A stretch of DNA of 64,000 bases, taken from Devosia marina (GTDB lineage: Bacteria; Pseudomonadota; Alphaproteobacteria; Rhizobiales; Devosiaceae). This document shows, piece after piece, positions 35,379 through 44,070 of this stretch (within the stretch, counting starts at the first letter, position 1; every line of letters starts with the position of its first letter). Made by a program: the position numbers and the translations under genes. The stretch is taken from NCBI RefSeq assembly GCF_009758415.1, contig NZ_WQRF01000001.1, positions 558,001-622,000 of the forward strand, read 5' to 3'. The notes below the pieces were generated by a model that saw only the letters and a list, made by a program, of their open reading frames with translations, was not told the origin of the DNA and did not search any database.

Positions 35379-36419
35379 ATGTCGCTGAAATACACCGCAA
35401 TTCGCGCCAGCTTTGAGCTGCTCTGGCTCACCGGCATGCCGCGCCTGTTTCGGCTATTGTCGCGCTCGCGCGGTGTGATCTTCACCCTCCATCGCGTGCT
35501 ACCAGCGCCGCCGGCTGACTTTTCGCCCAACGCCATCCTGCAGGTGCAGCCCGCCTTCCTGGACTACTGCCTCGAGCGATTGGGCGAGCTGGACATCGAT
35601 ATTGTCAGCCTCGATGAGGCGCTAGAGCGTCTCGCGAGCAGCAGGAAAGGCCGCCCCTTTGTCGTCCTGACCTTCGACGACGCGTATCGCGACAATCTCC
35701 AGCATGCCTTGCCCATCCTGCGGGCGCATGAGGCGCCGTTCACGCTTTATGTCCCGACGGCCTTCGTCGACGGCGTCGGGCAGCTCTGGTGGCAGGCCAT
35801 TGAAGACATCATCGCCCGTCAGGAAGCCGTCGCTTTCAGTGAGGACGGAGAGACCGAATATGTCGAGACTCGAACCCTGGCGCAAAAGCAAGAGGCCTTT
35901 GACCGTCTCTATTGGCGCTTGCGCAAAATGCCCGAACCCGAGCGGCTTGCGCTTCTGAACGATTTCACCGCCGCCTATGGCTATGATCTGCACCAGCAAT
36001 GCCGCGACCTGATTATGGACTGGCAGGAGCTGCGCCAATTCGCCGGAGACCCCCTCTGCACCATTGGCGCGCACACTGTGCACCACTACGAGCTTGCCAA
36101 GCTTCCGCTTGAGCAGGCACGCAACGAAATGATCCAGTCCGTCGATATTATCGAAGCACAGTTCGGCATCCAGCCGAAGCACTTTTCCTATCCATTGGGT
36201 GGCCCGCTTTCTTGCGGTCCACGCGAATTTGATCTGGCAGTTGAGCTTGGTTTTCGCACGGCGGTTACAACGCGCCCGGGCGGTCTTTATCCCTACCATT
36301 TGCACAAGTTGTGCCAATTGCCGCGCGTCTCGCTCAACGGGTACTTCCAGGCGCGACGTTATGTCGATGTCTTTGCCAGCGGCGGATTGTTCACCCAACT
36401 TGGCAGATTAACTGGTTAA
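35379..36419 (+). CDS. Polysaccharide deacetylase family protein
   Basis: This is a 346-residue carbohydrate esterase family 4-like protein. It has the metal-binding VLTFDDAYRDN at about residue 94 and the zinc histidines in IGAHTVHHYEL; the later FSYPLGGP corresponds to motif 3. There is no signal peptide, so action at the cytoplasmic side or on lipid-linked intermediates is possible. It is the second gene after the Wzc-like protein and probably trims acetyl groups of the exopolysaccharide. The length is typical for NodB-related proteins of EPS loci. Confidence 0.88.
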   Translation: MSLKYTAIRASFELLWLTGMPRLFRLLSRSRGVIFTLHRVLPAPPADFSPNAILQVQPAFLDYCLERLGELDIDIVSLDEALERLASSRKGRPFVVLTFDDAYRDNLQHALPILRAHEAPFTLYVPTAFVDGVGQLWWQAIEDIIARQEAVAFSEDGETEYVETRTLAQKQEAFDRLYWRLRKMPEPERLALLNDFTAAYGYDLHQQCRDLIMDWQELRQFAGDPLCTIGAHTVHHYELAKLPLEQARNEMIQSVDIIEAQFGIQPKHFSYPLGGPLSCGPREFDLAVELGFRTAVTTRPGGLYPYHLHKLCQLPRVSLNGYFQARRYVDVFASGGLFTQLGRLTG

Positions 36420-36438
36420 TCCTCTGAATGAACTCGCT

Positions 36439-36672
36439 TTAGCGTCGGTCACCCTGTGTTTCGTCGGGCTTTGCCATCCACTTGATCAACGGCATTGCAG
36501 GCAGCATCCAGCCCATCCCGGCGACGATGAAGAACCCGATCAGCACCAGACCGGGAAGTCCCTCGGGAAGCAGCAGGTAAACCGAGGTCGCCAGGATCGA
36601 CCACAGGATGATCGAACCCACCAGAAGGAAGGCGCCTATCAATTTGCGGCTGCGCTGGTTCATGTGCGGCAT
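36439..36672 (-). CDS. DUF2842 small membrane protein
   Basis: This is a 77-residue protein with two transmembrane helices (RKLIGAFLLVGSIILWSIL and GLVLIGFFIVAGMGWMLPA) and the family ending PAMPLIKWM. The family is restricted to alphaproteobacteria and of unknown function. It lies between the deacetylase and the divergent heme A synthase gene. The true start could be the second methionine (residue 4). Confidence 0.8.
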   Translation of the reverse strand: MPHMNQRSRKLIGAFLLVGSIILWSILATSVYLLLPEGLPGLVLIGFFIVAGMGWMLPAMPLIKWMAKPDETQGDRR

Positions 36673-36742
36673 CTGGGCTGTTGCGAGGCAAGGATGAGGG
36701 GATTACCACTCCCGCACGCTTATCGAAACCGGAAACCGTGCC

Positions 36743-37804
36743 GTGACCCCCAAGCAAGATGCCGCACCGGGCCAAGTCAGCTATGCAAATGATCCATTGC
36801 GACCTGTCCGCATCTGGCTCTACGGGCTGGCTGCCTTTGTCCTGCTCATCGTGGTTGTCGGGGGCATCACCCGCCTGACCGATTCCGGCCTTTCCATCAC
36901 CTCGTGGAAGCCCATTTCAGGCGTGCTTCCGCCGCTCAACCAGACCGAATGGGAGGCCGAGTTCGAGGCCTATAAGCAGATCCCGCAGTATACGGTGATT
37001 AACTCGTGGATGAGCCTGGACGATTTCAAGTTCATATTCTTTTGGGAATGGTTCCACCGCCTCGTCGCGCGCTTCCTTGGCGTGCTCTTCATCGTACCCT
37101 TTGCCATCTTCCTGTTCCAGAAGCGCCTGCCGCGGAAACTCGCCTGGCCGCTCTTTGGCCTGTTTGTACTTGGCGGCTTCCAGGGCGCATTGGGCTGGTG
37201 GATGGTATCATCGGGCCTGACCGAGTTGACCTCGGTATCTCAATACCGCCTAGCCGCCCACCTGACGGCCGCCTCTTTGCTATTCATCGCACTGATCTAC
37301 GTAGCCCGCTCGCTCTCCCCAGGTCGGGTCCTGGGGCGGGTTACCCGCTTTCACATGACTACAGCGGTCTTGCTGCTCGTCTCACTCATTCTGCAGATCG
37401 GGGCAGGGGCCTTTGTGGCCGGTCTTGACGCTGGCATGGGCTACCAGACCTGGCCATTGATGGACGGTGCCATCATTCCAGGTGGGCTGTTCGCCATGGA
37501 TCCGGCCTGGCGTAACCTGTTCGAGAATGCGCTGACCGTGCAATTCATCCACCGGGGCATCGCCTATTTGATCGTGGCCTTCGTCGGCTATCTGATCTGG
37601 CGCCGATATCGCGATGGCGGGTTTGGCGGTGTTCATGGCTGGCTGCCGCGCATCGGTGCCATCGTGCTGCTGCAGGTGGGTCTGGGCATTGCAACCTTGC
37701 TGATGAGTGTCCCCATCGGTCTTGCCGTGGGCCATCAGGCCCTTGCCTTCATGCTGGCCGGCCTCTCAATTGCCTACATTGCCGACATGCATCGGGTGCG
37801 GTAA
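36743..37804 (+). CDS. ctaA: Heme A synthase, COX15/CtaA family
   Basis: This is a 353-residue integral membrane protein with eight hydrophobic segments. It oxidises the heme O C8 methyl to heme A for cytochrome c oxidase. Visible family motifs are GGITRLTDSGLSITSWKPI, the heme-binding histidine segment FWEWFHRLVARFLG, the QYRLAAHLT helix and later VQFIHRGIAYL and GHQALAF. It begins at a GTG. It is separated by 70 bases from the divergent DUF2842 gene and is followed by the rplM-rpsI promoter, so it is probably monocistronic. Confidence 0.93.
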   Translation: MTPKQDAAPGQVSYANDPLRPVRIWLYGLAAFVLLIVVVGGITRLTDSGLSITSWKPISGVLPPLNQTEWEAEFEAYKQIPQYTVINSWMSLDDFKFIFFWEWFHRLVARFLGVLFIVPFAIFLFQKRLPRKLAWPLFGLFVLGGFQGALGWWMVSSGLTELTSVSQYRLAAHLTAASLLFIALIYVARSLSPGRVLGRVTRFHMTTAVLLLVSLILQIGAGAFVAGLDAGMGYQTWPLMDGAIIPGGLFAMDPAWRNLFENALTVQFIHRGIAYLIVAFVGYLIWRRYRDGGFGGVHGWLPRIGAIVLLQVGLGIATLLMSVPIGLAVGHQALAFMLAGLSIAYIADMHRVR

Positions 37805-37855
37805 AATAATACCACTTCCATAAGCTATTGATTTATTTGGAGAAATAAATGGGAG

Positions 37856-37884
37856 TTGACGATACTCGGAATCTCCCTTAGACA
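37856..37884 (+). promoter_or_regulatory. Sigma-70-type promoter of rplM-rpsI
   Basis: TTGACG (37856-37861) and TAGACA (37879-37884) are separated by 17 bases, giving a leader of about 55 bases before the rplM ATG. GGGA precedes the start codon. Confidence 0.6.
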
Positions 37885-37944
37885 CCCGCTCGAACTGGCC
37901 GGTCCATGCGTGGGCCGGCTGCTTGAATCTTAGGGAATTCGCTT

Positions 37945-38409
37945 ATGAGCACGTACTCGGCAAAACCGAGCGAGATCGAAAAGCAGTGGGTCCTGATCGA
38001 CGCCGAAGGGCTGGTCGTGGGTCGCCTGGCTTCGATCATCGCATCGCGTCTGCGCGGCAAGCACAAGCCGACCTTCACCCCCCACATGGACATGGGTGAC
38101 AACATCATCGTCATCAATGCCGACAAGGTGAAGCTGACCGGTCGCAAGTTGGACCAGCATCGCTTCTACTGGCACACCGGCTACCCCGGTGGCATCAAGG
38201 ACCGCACCGCGCGTGAGTTGCTTGAAGGCCGTTTCCCGAACCGCGTCCTCGAGAACGCCGTTCGCCGGATGATGCCTGGTGGTCCGTTGACCCGCGCCCA
38301 GCTCAAGAACCTGCGCGTTTACGCCGGTACCGAGCATCCCCATGAAGCGCAGAATCCGAGCAAGCTCGACGTCGCTGCGATGAACACCAAGAATGCGCGG
38401 GTGAAGTAA
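37945..38409 (+). CDS. rplM: 50S ribosomal protein L13
   Basis: This 154-residue protein is an early assembly protein of the large subunit. It has [20 protein letters not shown] at the start and later RHRF-like [14 protein letters not shown] and [19 protein letters not shown], all characteristic of L13. It is the first gene of the conserved rplM-rpsI operon, one base from rpsI. The strongly biased codon use fits a highly expressed gene. Confidence 0.98.
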   Translation: MSTYSAKPSEIEKQWVLIDAEGLVVGRLASIIASRLRGKHKPTFTPHMDMGDNIIVINADKVKLTGRKLDQHRFYWHTGYPGGIKDRTARELLEGRFPNRVLENAVRRMMPGGPLTRAQLKNLRVYAGTEHPHEAQNPSKLDVAAMNTKNARVK

Positions 38410-38410
38410 T

Positions 38411-38893
38411 ATGGCTGAAACCATCAACTCCCTCGAAGACCTCGGCACATCCGCAGCCGCTCCGGCTGTGAACACCGCTCCGGTCCACGAACAGAAGCTC
38501 GACAGCCTCGGCCGCGCCTATGCCACCGGCAAGCGCAAGAACGCCGTCGCCCGTGTCTGGATCAAGCCAGGCAAGGGCACCCTGACCGTGAACGGTCGCG
38601 AGTTCGCCAAGTACTTCGCTCGCCCGGTTCTGCAGCTCATCGTCAAGCAGCCGATCGTCGCATCCGAGCGCCTCGATCAGTATGACGTGAATGTCACCGT
38701 CGCCGGTGGTGGTCTGTCCGGTCAGGCCGGTGCCGTTCGTCACGGTATCTCCAAGGCCCTCACCTACTTCGAACCGGCCCTGCGCCCGGTTCTCAAGAAG
38801 GGTGGCTTCCTGACCCGCGACAGCCGCGTTGTGGAACGCAAGAAGTACGGCAAGGCCAAGGCCCGCCGGTCCTTCCAGTTCTCCAAGCGTTAA
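38411..38893 (+). CDS. rpsI: 30S ribosomal protein S9
   Basis: This 160-residue protein contacts the P-site tRNA through its C-terminal tail. The S9 body has [18 protein letters not shown] and [11 protein letters not shown]. It ends with the conserved basic tail RRSFQFSKR. An N-terminal extension of about 30 residues (Ala/Pro-rich) is usual in alphaproteobacteria. It follows rplM after one base and a strong terminator follows. Confidence 0.98.
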   Translation: MAETINSLEDLGTSAAAPAVNTAPVHEQKLDSLGRAYATGKRKNAVARVWIKPGKGTLTVNGREFAKYFARPVLQLIVKQPIVASERLDQYDVNVTVAGGGLSGQAGAVRHGISKALTYFEPALRPVLKKGGFLTRDSRVVERKKYGKAKARRSFQFSKR

Positions 38894-38917
38894 TCGCTGG
38901 AATTTCGAATATTGCGA

Positions 38918-38945
38918 GGGGCCGGGAAACCGGCCCCTTTGCTTT
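38918..38945 (+). terminator. Rho-independent terminator of rplM-rpsI
   Basis: The perfect eight-base stem GGGGCCGG / CCGGCCCC (38918-38925, 38930-38937) with a GAAA tetraloop is followed by TTTGCTTTG. It lies 24 bases after the rpsI stop. Confidence 0.85.
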
Positions 38946-38955
38946 GGGAGATGTC

Positions 38956-39357
38956 ATGTTCAGCCACGTGACCGTCGGCAGCAACGATCTCGAACGTGCT
39001 GGTCAGTTCTACGATGCCGTGCTTCTGCCGCTTGGCCTTCGTCGGCGCGTGGTAGAGCCCGATGGCGGACCGGAGGCGCTCTGCTGGGTGGGAAAGTCCC
39101 CATATCCGCGCTTCTATGTCTATGCACCGTTCGACGGGCAGGCGGCAGCACCTGGGAACGGCGCGATGCTGGCTTTCATCGCGCCAAGCAAGGACGCCGT
39201 GATCGAGGCCCATACTGCAGGCTTGGCGGCCGGCGGTCGGGACGAGGGGGCGCCCGGCCTCAGACCGCACTATGCACCAGACTATTTCGGCGCCTATTTG
39301 CGCGATCCTGATGGCAACAAAGTCCACCTTGTATTTCGGGCGGCTCTGCTCACCTGA
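38956..39357 (+). CDS. VOC (glyoxalase/bleomycin-resistance) family protein
   Basis: This is a 133-residue single vicinal-oxygen-chelate protein: FSHVTVGSNDLERAGQFYDA at the N-terminus and YFGAYLRDPDGNKVHLVF at the C-terminus, giving His and Glu-like metal-ligand positions. Function within the superfamily is unknown. The start is ATG 38956 with GGGAG six bases upstream; an in-frame TTG four codons earlier is less likely. It is followed 5 bases later by the SdpI-like gene, with which it is probably co-transcribed. Confidence 0.85.
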   Translation: MFSHVTVGSNDLERAGQFYDAVLLPLGLRRRVVEPDGGPEALCWVGKSPYPRFYVYAPFDGQAAAPGNGAMLAFIAPSKDAVIEAHTAGLAAGGRDEGAPGLRPHYAPDYFGAYLRDPDGNKVHLVFRAALLT

Positions 39358-39362
39358 TTGCC

Positions 39363-40007
39363 ATGCCCAGTCTCGTCACGCGCTTTCACATCCTGATTTT
39401 CATCGTCACCCTGGCCGTTGCCGGTGTCGCTGTCCTCAACATCCCCGAGGGTTACGCGTTCCCGGCACATTGGCGCGGTTCGACTGTAGATTGGTTATGG
39501 CCGCGCAATCTCGCCCTGACCATCGCGCCGTCGCTACAGCTTTTTCTTCTGGCAGCTTTCTTTCTTCTCGGACATGCGCTGACCAAGAACCACCTTGCCA
39601 AGACCAGGCATATCTTGGACCCGGCGCTGAGCCTGCTTCTGGCCGTCGCCGCGGCCTGCCAGCTCGGACTGCTTTTCAATGGCATCGGCTCGGACATCGA
39701 TATGTTCCGCATCACGGCTTTTGGCCTGTCGGCCATTTTGCTGGTGCTGGCCGTCGTTATCTACGAGGCCGAGCGCCATTCCTATGCCGGCCTGCGCATG
39801 CCCTGGCCCATTCCATCCGATCGCGCCTGGACATTGGTCCACCGCATCAGCGGAATCGCTTCGGGGCTTGCCGCCATCGTATTGGCCTGGCTGGCCTGGA
39901 CCGATCCGGGCCCGGGCATGCTTGTGCTTGCAATGGCGGGGACCCTCGGCACGCTGCCCCTGTTGGCCGGCTTGGTTACGCTTGCGACCCGCTTCATGCA
40001 GGACTAG
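39363..40007 (+). CDS. SdpI-like integral membrane protein
   Basis: This is a 214-residue protein with about six hydrophobic segments. The early PEGYAFPAHWRGSTVDWLWP resembles the DUF1648 part of SdpI (the ...vPvHw.. segment). GLRMPWPIPSDRAWTLVHRI resembles the SdpI domain, which in Bacillus gives immunity to the SdpC toxin. In proteobacteria the family is uncharacterised. Its last four bases overlap the end of the convergent cytochrome P450 gene. Confidence 0.65.
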   Translation: MPSLVTRFHILIFIVTLAVAGVAVLNIPEGYAFPAHWRGSTVDWLWPRNLALTIAPSLQLFLLAAFFLLGHALTKNHLAKTRHILDPALSLLLAVAAACQLGLLFNGIGSDIDMFRITAFGLSAILLVLAVVIYEAERHSYAGLRMPWPIPSDRAWTLVHRISGIASGLAAIVLAWLAWTDPGPGMLVLAMAGTLGTLPLLAGLVTLATRFMQD

Positions 40008-41260
40008 CGCCACCCCACCATCAACCTCTCCAGCCCGTGGAAGTGGTAGACATCGCCATAGCGCGGTGTCTCGACGATCCTGAGGGTCGGGAGCCGCTCG
40101 AACAACACACGCATCGATTCCTGCAACTCGATCCGCGCCAATGGCGCACCGATGCAGAAGTGGATGCCCGCGCCGAAGCTGACATGGGCGCCATCCGTGC
40201 GGAACGGATCGAACCGGTCGGCATGGGCGAACCGCGCCGGGTCACGATTGGCCGCCCCCAGCATTAGCCCGATCACGTCGCCCTTGCGCAGCGCAATGCC
40301 GTCCACGTCCGTGTCCATCAGCGAATAGCGGGTGAACAGGTGCAGGGGCGCATCGAAACGCAGGCATTCCTCCACGGTTCTTTCCGCCTGTTCCGGCGTT
40401 GCGAACAGGCTCTGCGGGTCGAGCCCGCTGTCCAGGATCGACTTCACCCCATTGCCAGTCGTATGCACCGTCGCCTCATGCCCGGCATTGAGCAGCAAAA
40501 TGGCGGTTGATATCACCTCGTCTTCGCTCAGCACGTCGCCGTCGCGGTCCGTGGTCAGCATATGGGTGAGCAGGTCTTCGCGCGGCGCCTTGCGCCGTTC
40601 CGCGATCACGTCACGCAGATAGGCCGTGAAATCCGCCGCCGCCTGATTGGCATCCAGTTCGGTCTCGTGGGTGACATTGTACATATACATGGTCACCATA
40701 CGGTTGGACCAGTTGAGCAATTGCGGCGCCATTTCGGCCGGCAATCCGATCATTTCGGCGATCACTATCGCAGGGATCGGCGCGGCGAAGGCCTTGATCA
40801 GATCAACACTCTCCGCGCCCTCGAACCCATCGATGATCTCGTGCGCCAATTGCCGGATGCGCGGACGCAATTGCTCCACCTGCCGCGACACGAAAGCACG
40901 GTTCACAAGCGTCCGCAGCCGCGTATGGGCCGGCGCCTCCAGGTTCAACAGCGAAAATTTCTCTGTCAGATCGAAGTCCGCCACATGCGGCTTGGGCCCG
41001 GGCAGCCCGATCTCTTCACGGCTCGCCACATGCAGAATATCCCGCCCGAACCGCTTGTCGCGCAACAGGGCGCTGACCGATTTGAAATCGGCAAAGCACC
41101 AATGCCCATACTCTTCCCAGAAGAAGGCCGGGTGGCTCGCATGTTGCCGCGCGTAGAAAGCGTAAGGGTCCTGGTAGAACTTAGGATCCTGTGGCGCCGC
41201 GCTTGCGCTTAACAGCGATGGAACATCGGTGATCGGCTTGACTTGAGTAATTGCGGCCAT
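40004..41260 (-). CDS. Cytochrome P450
   Basis: This is a 418-residue soluble bacterial class P450. The heme-binding cysteine lies in VSFGAGIHFCIGAPLARIE near the C-terminus. The I-helix oxygen-activating segment is ILLLNAGHEATVHTTGNG, where the usual AGxxT reads AGHEA-T, and the ExxR motif is ERTVEECLRF. It hydroxylates an unknown substrate with electrons from a ferredoxin or flavodoxin partner not encoded here. It is monocistronic, with its promoter in the 130-base gap to the divergent small gene. Confidence 0.93.
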   Translation of the reverse strand: MAAITQVKPITDVPSLLSASAAPQDPKFYQDPYAFYARQHASHPAFFWEEYGHWCFADFKSVSALLRDKRFGRDILHVASREEIGLPGPKPHVADFDLTEKFSLLNLEAPAHTRLRTLVNRAFVSRQVEQLRPRIRQLAHEIIDGFEGAESVDLIKAFAAPIPAIVIAEMIGLPAEMAPQLLNWSNRMVTMYMYNVTHETELDANQAAADFTAYLRDVIAERRKAPREDLLTHMLTTDRDGDVLSEDEVISTAILLLNAGHEATVHTTGNGVKSILDSGLDPQSLFATPEQAERTVEECLRFDAPLHLFTRYSLMDTDVDGIALRKGDVIGLMLGAANRDPARFAHADRFDPFRTDGAHVSFGAGIHFCIGAPLARIELQESMRVLFERLPTLRIVETPRYGDVYHFHGLERLMVGWR

Positions 41261-41397
41261 AGTCTCGGGGCTGATGTTTTTTTGATCGGTTGGTCAAATC
41301 TAGAACGTGACGCTGGATCTGCCTATGCCCTCGCGCCTTGCTCCTGTCGAAAAAATCGCTAGGGAAGAGGGCGACAGTTTCGAGGAGCATAAATCCT

Positions 41398-41625
41398 GTG
41401 AGTGACATCACCTATTCCGAGGCAATCGACGCCATCTACGCCTCGATCCAGAACGACAACGAAGACCTTGATACCCATATCGCTGCGCTAAAGGGCGCCA
41501 TGGCACGCGAAGGGATCAAGGAAGCCACCTTCGAAACCGCCAAGCTGGCCCAGGGCAATCGTCAGGGCCGCAAGCTGATGCAGGCCTACTTCCGCAAAAA
41601 GGGCATCGCGGTCGGTTTCAGCTAA
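41398..41625 (+). CDS. Conserved hypothetical small protein
   Basis: This is a 75-residue protein starting at GTG 41398, with GAGGAG ten bases before it; the frame extends 20 codons upstream without support. It is acidic and helical (ITYSEAIDAIYASIQNDNED, HIAALKGAMAREGIKE) with a basic end (GRKLMQAYFRKKG). No signal or membrane segment and no recognised domain. The good codon use and ribosome binding site suggest a real gene. It lies between the divergent P450 and clpP. Confidence 0.65.
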   Translation: MSDITYSEAIDAIYASIQNDNEDLDTHIAALKGAMAREGIKEATFETAKLAQGNRQGRKLMQAYFRKKGIAVGFS

Positions 41626-41688
41626 ATTGAGACAATTTGGCTTCATTCACCTTTTAGCCACAAGAAATGGGCGAGAAACGGTCGGACT

Positions 41689-41717
41689 ATTGAAGCCTGC
41701 CCCATTGCCGCCTATCT
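41689..41717 (+). promoter_or_regulatory. Candidate heat-shock (RpoH) promoter of clpP
   Basis: ATTG (41689-41692) and CCTATCT (41711-41717) are 18 bases apart. This is one mismatch from the alphaproteobacterial RpoH consensus CTTG-N17/18-CYTATNT. It lies about 175 bases upstream of clpP, a typical heat-shock gene. Confidence 0.45.
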
Positions 41718-41892
41718 CTGCCTTTACCGCCCGTTAAGGCGGCGTCGACTGCAATCAGCCTGTCGCGCTGATTCTATTTTCCGGCACGCCCAGCCTGTTT
41801 CGCCAAGGGTGCGATATGGTGCAGGGCAAGTCCAAACCAACCAAGCCTGCTATCCGGTCCGCGACCCGGGGCAAGGTCAAGGGGCAAACCAT

Positions 41893-42522
41893 ATGCGGGA
41901 TCCGCACGATCTTTACATGAATACGCTCGTTCCCATGGTGGTCGAGCAGTCGAACCGCGGCGAGCGCGCATTCGACATTTATTCGCGCCTGCTGCGCGAA
42001 CGCATCATCTTTGTGACCGGCGTGGTCGAGGACAACATGGCCTCGCTCATCGTCGCCCAGCTTCTGTTTCTCGAATCAGAGAACCCTAAGAAGGAAATCG
42101 CCATGTATATCAACTCGCCGGGTGGCGTGGTGACGGCTGGGCTTTCCATCTACGACACCATGCAGTTCATCCGTCCGGCCGTTGCCACCATGGTCATGGG
42201 CCAGGCCGCCTCGATGGGCTCGCTGCTGCTGGCAGCCGGTGAATCGGGCATGCGCACCTCGCTGCCCAATTCGCGCGTCATGGTCCACCAGCCGTCCGGC
42301 GGCTTCCAGGGTCAGGTCACCGACATCCTGATTCATGCTAAGGAAGTCGAGGGTTTGAAGCGTCGTCTTAATCAGATTTATGAGAAGCACACCGGCCGTT
42401 CATATGAGGAAATCGAGAACGCTCTGGAGCGTGACCGCTTCCTGTCGCCCGAAGAGGCTAAGGCCTTCGGCCTGATCGATGCGGTCATGGAAAAACGCGC
42501 AGTGCCGGAGGCATCCGCCTGA
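41893..42522 (+). CDS. clpP: ATP-dependent Clp protease proteolytic subunit
   Basis: ClpP forms the 14-mer serine-protease chamber fed by ClpX and ClpA. The 209-residue protein has the catalytic triad Ser107 (GQAASMGS), His132 (VMVHQPSGG) and Asp181 (ERDRFLS), each offset by ten from the E. coli enzyme. Substrate-channel and handle-helix regions are normal. I place the start at ATG 41893, with AAGGGG eight bases upstream. The frame is open 28 codons further, without family similarity. clpX follows on the same strand after 174 bases containing a terminator-like hairpin. Confidence 0.97.
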   Translation: MRDPHDLYMNTLVPMVVEQSNRGERAFDIYSRLLRERIIFVTGVVEDNMASLIVAQLLFLESENPKKEIAMYINSPGGVVTAGLSIYDTMQFIRPAVATMVMGQAASMGSLLLAAGESGMRTSLPNSRVMVHQPSGGFQGQVTDILIHAKEVEGLKRRLNQIYEKHTGRSYEEIENALERDRFLSPEEAKAFGLIDAVMEKRAVPEASA

Positions 42523-42586
42523 CTTGGCGCGCGTTAAGCACAATGCTGATGCGCCGTGGACTGTGATCCAAGCGCAATTGCACCGA

Positions 42587-42624
42587 GCCGGAACGGCCTT
42601 TAAGGTCGTTTCGGCTTAGACTTT
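42587..42624 (+). terminator. Terminator-like hairpin between clpP and clpX
   Basis: A long stem runs from GCCGGAACGGCCT (42587-42599) to AGGTCGTTTCGGC (42603-42615), paired throughout with two G-T wobbles, followed by TTAGACTTTCTTT. It could terminate or attenuate transcription between clpP and clpX. Confidence 0.6.
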
Positions 42625-42696
42625 CTTTATGCCTTGAGCGTTAGCCTGCCTGTTAACGCTTGATTTTGGGGGTGCTCAACCCCCGGGAGTGACTGG

Positions 42697-43974
42697 ATGT
42701 CCAAAGAGACGACGAACGGCGAAACCTCCAAGAACACGCTTTACTGCTCGTTCTGCGGCAAGTCGCAGCACGAAGTGCGTAAGCTGATCGCCGGTCCGAC
42801 CGTATTCATCTGCGATGAATGCGTCGAACTGTGCATGGACATCATCCGCGAAGAGAACAAGACCTCCATGGTCAAGTCCTCCGAGGGCGTGCCCACACCT
42901 GCAGAAATCTGCAAGGTGCTTGACGACTACGTCATCGGCCAGTTCCGCGCCAAGCGCGTGCTCTCCGTGGCTGTCCACAATCACTACAAGCGCCTGCACC
43001 ACGCAGCCAAGAACCAGGATGTTGAACTGTCCAAGTCCAACATCATGCTGATCGGCCCCACCGGTTCAGGCAAGACCCTGTTGGCCCAGACCATGGCGCG
43101 CATCCTCGATGTGCCCTTCACCATGGCCGATGCCACCACCCTCACCGAAGCCGGTTATGTCGGCGAGGACGTGGAAAACATCATTCTTAAATTGCTGCAG
43201 TCTGCCGACTACAATGTCGAGAAGGCCCAGCGCGGCATCGTCTATATCGACGAGGTCGACAAGATTTCCCGCAAGTCGGACAACCCCTCGATCACCCGAG
43301 ACGTATCGGGCGAAGGTGTTCAGCAGGCCCTGCTCAAGATCATGGAAGGCACCGTTGCCTCCGTGCCCCCGCAGGGCGGCCGAAAGCACCCGCAGCAGGA
43401 ATTCCTGCAGGTGGACACGACCAATATTCTGTTCATCTGCGGCGGCGCATTTGCGGGCCTCGAAAAGATCATCTCCGCGCGTGGCGAGGGTTCGGGCATC
43501 GGCTTTGCCGCCACCGTCAAGGATCCGAACGATCGTCGCGTTGGTGAAATGTTGGCCGAGGTGGAGCCCGAGGATCTGGTCAAGTTCGGCCTCATCCCCG
43601 AATTCATCGGTCGCCTGCCGGTCCTGGCAACGCTGGAAGATCTCGATGTGCCTGCGCTCATCGAAATTCTCACCGCGCCCAAGAACGCCCTGGTTCGTCA
43701 GTATCAGCGCCTGTTCCAGATGGAAGAGATCGAACTCACCTTCCACGAGGATGCCCTCAAGGCCATCGCCGAGAAGGCCATCGAGCGCAAGACCGGTGCC
43801 CGCGGCCTCCGCTCGATCATGGAAGGCATCCTGCTCGACACCATGTACGACCTGCCCTCGCTTGAAGGCGTCGAAGAAGTGGTGATCAGCGAGGATGTGG
43901 TGCGGGGCAAGGACGTGCGTCCGCTCTACATCTATTCCGAGCGCAACAAGGACGAGGCGCCGGCAACGGCGTAG
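42697..43974 (+). CDS. clpX: ATP-dependent Clp protease ATP-binding subunit ClpX
   Basis: ClpX is the hexameric AAA+ unfoldase that delivers tagged proteins to ClpP. The 425-residue protein has an N-terminal zinc-binding domain ([14 protein letters not shown], then CDECVELC). The AAA+ module has Walker [13 protein letters not shown] and Walker [12 protein letters not shown], with the pore-loop segment YVGEDVENI. The ClpP-contacting IGF-type loop position reads GSGIGFAA. The C-terminal domain has [16 protein letters not shown] with the sensor-2 arginine. It is followed by a strong terminator. Confidence 0.98.
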   Translation: MSKETTNGETSKNTLYCSFCGKSQHEVRKLIAGPTVFICDECVELCMDIIREENKTSMVKSSEGVPTPAEICKVLDDYVIGQFRAKRVLSVAVHNHYKRLHHAAKNQDVELSKSNIMLIGPTGSGKTLLAQTMARILDVPFTMADATTLTEAGYVGEDVENIILKLLQSADYNVEKAQRGIVYIDEVDKISRKSDNPSITRDVSGEGVQQALLKIMEGTVASVPPQGGRKHPQQEFLQVDTTNILFICGGAFAGLEKIISARGEGSGIGFAATVKDPNDRRVGEMLAEVEPEDLVKFGLIPEFIGRLPVLATLEDLDVPALIEILTAPKNALVRQYQRLFQMEEIELTFHEDALKAIAEKAIERKTGARGLRSIMEGILLDTMYDLPSLEGVEEVVISEDVVRGKDVRPLYIYSERNKDEAPATA

Positions 43975-43997
43975 TGTCCTGACACTGAAAAGTGAAA

Positions 43998-44026
43998 ACG
44001 CCGGGCCCAGTGCCCGGCGTTTTTCT
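43998..44026 (+). terminator. Rho-independent terminator of clpX
   Basis: The nine-base stem ACGCCGGGC / GCCCGGCGT (43998-44006, 44012-44020) with loop CCAGT is followed by TTTTTC. It lies 23 bases after the clpX stop and before the convergent arginase gene. Confidence 0.88.
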
Positions 44027-44070
44027 TTGTTCCCTTCCCCCTGAAGGAAACCCTGTCCAGAGTGTGGATG

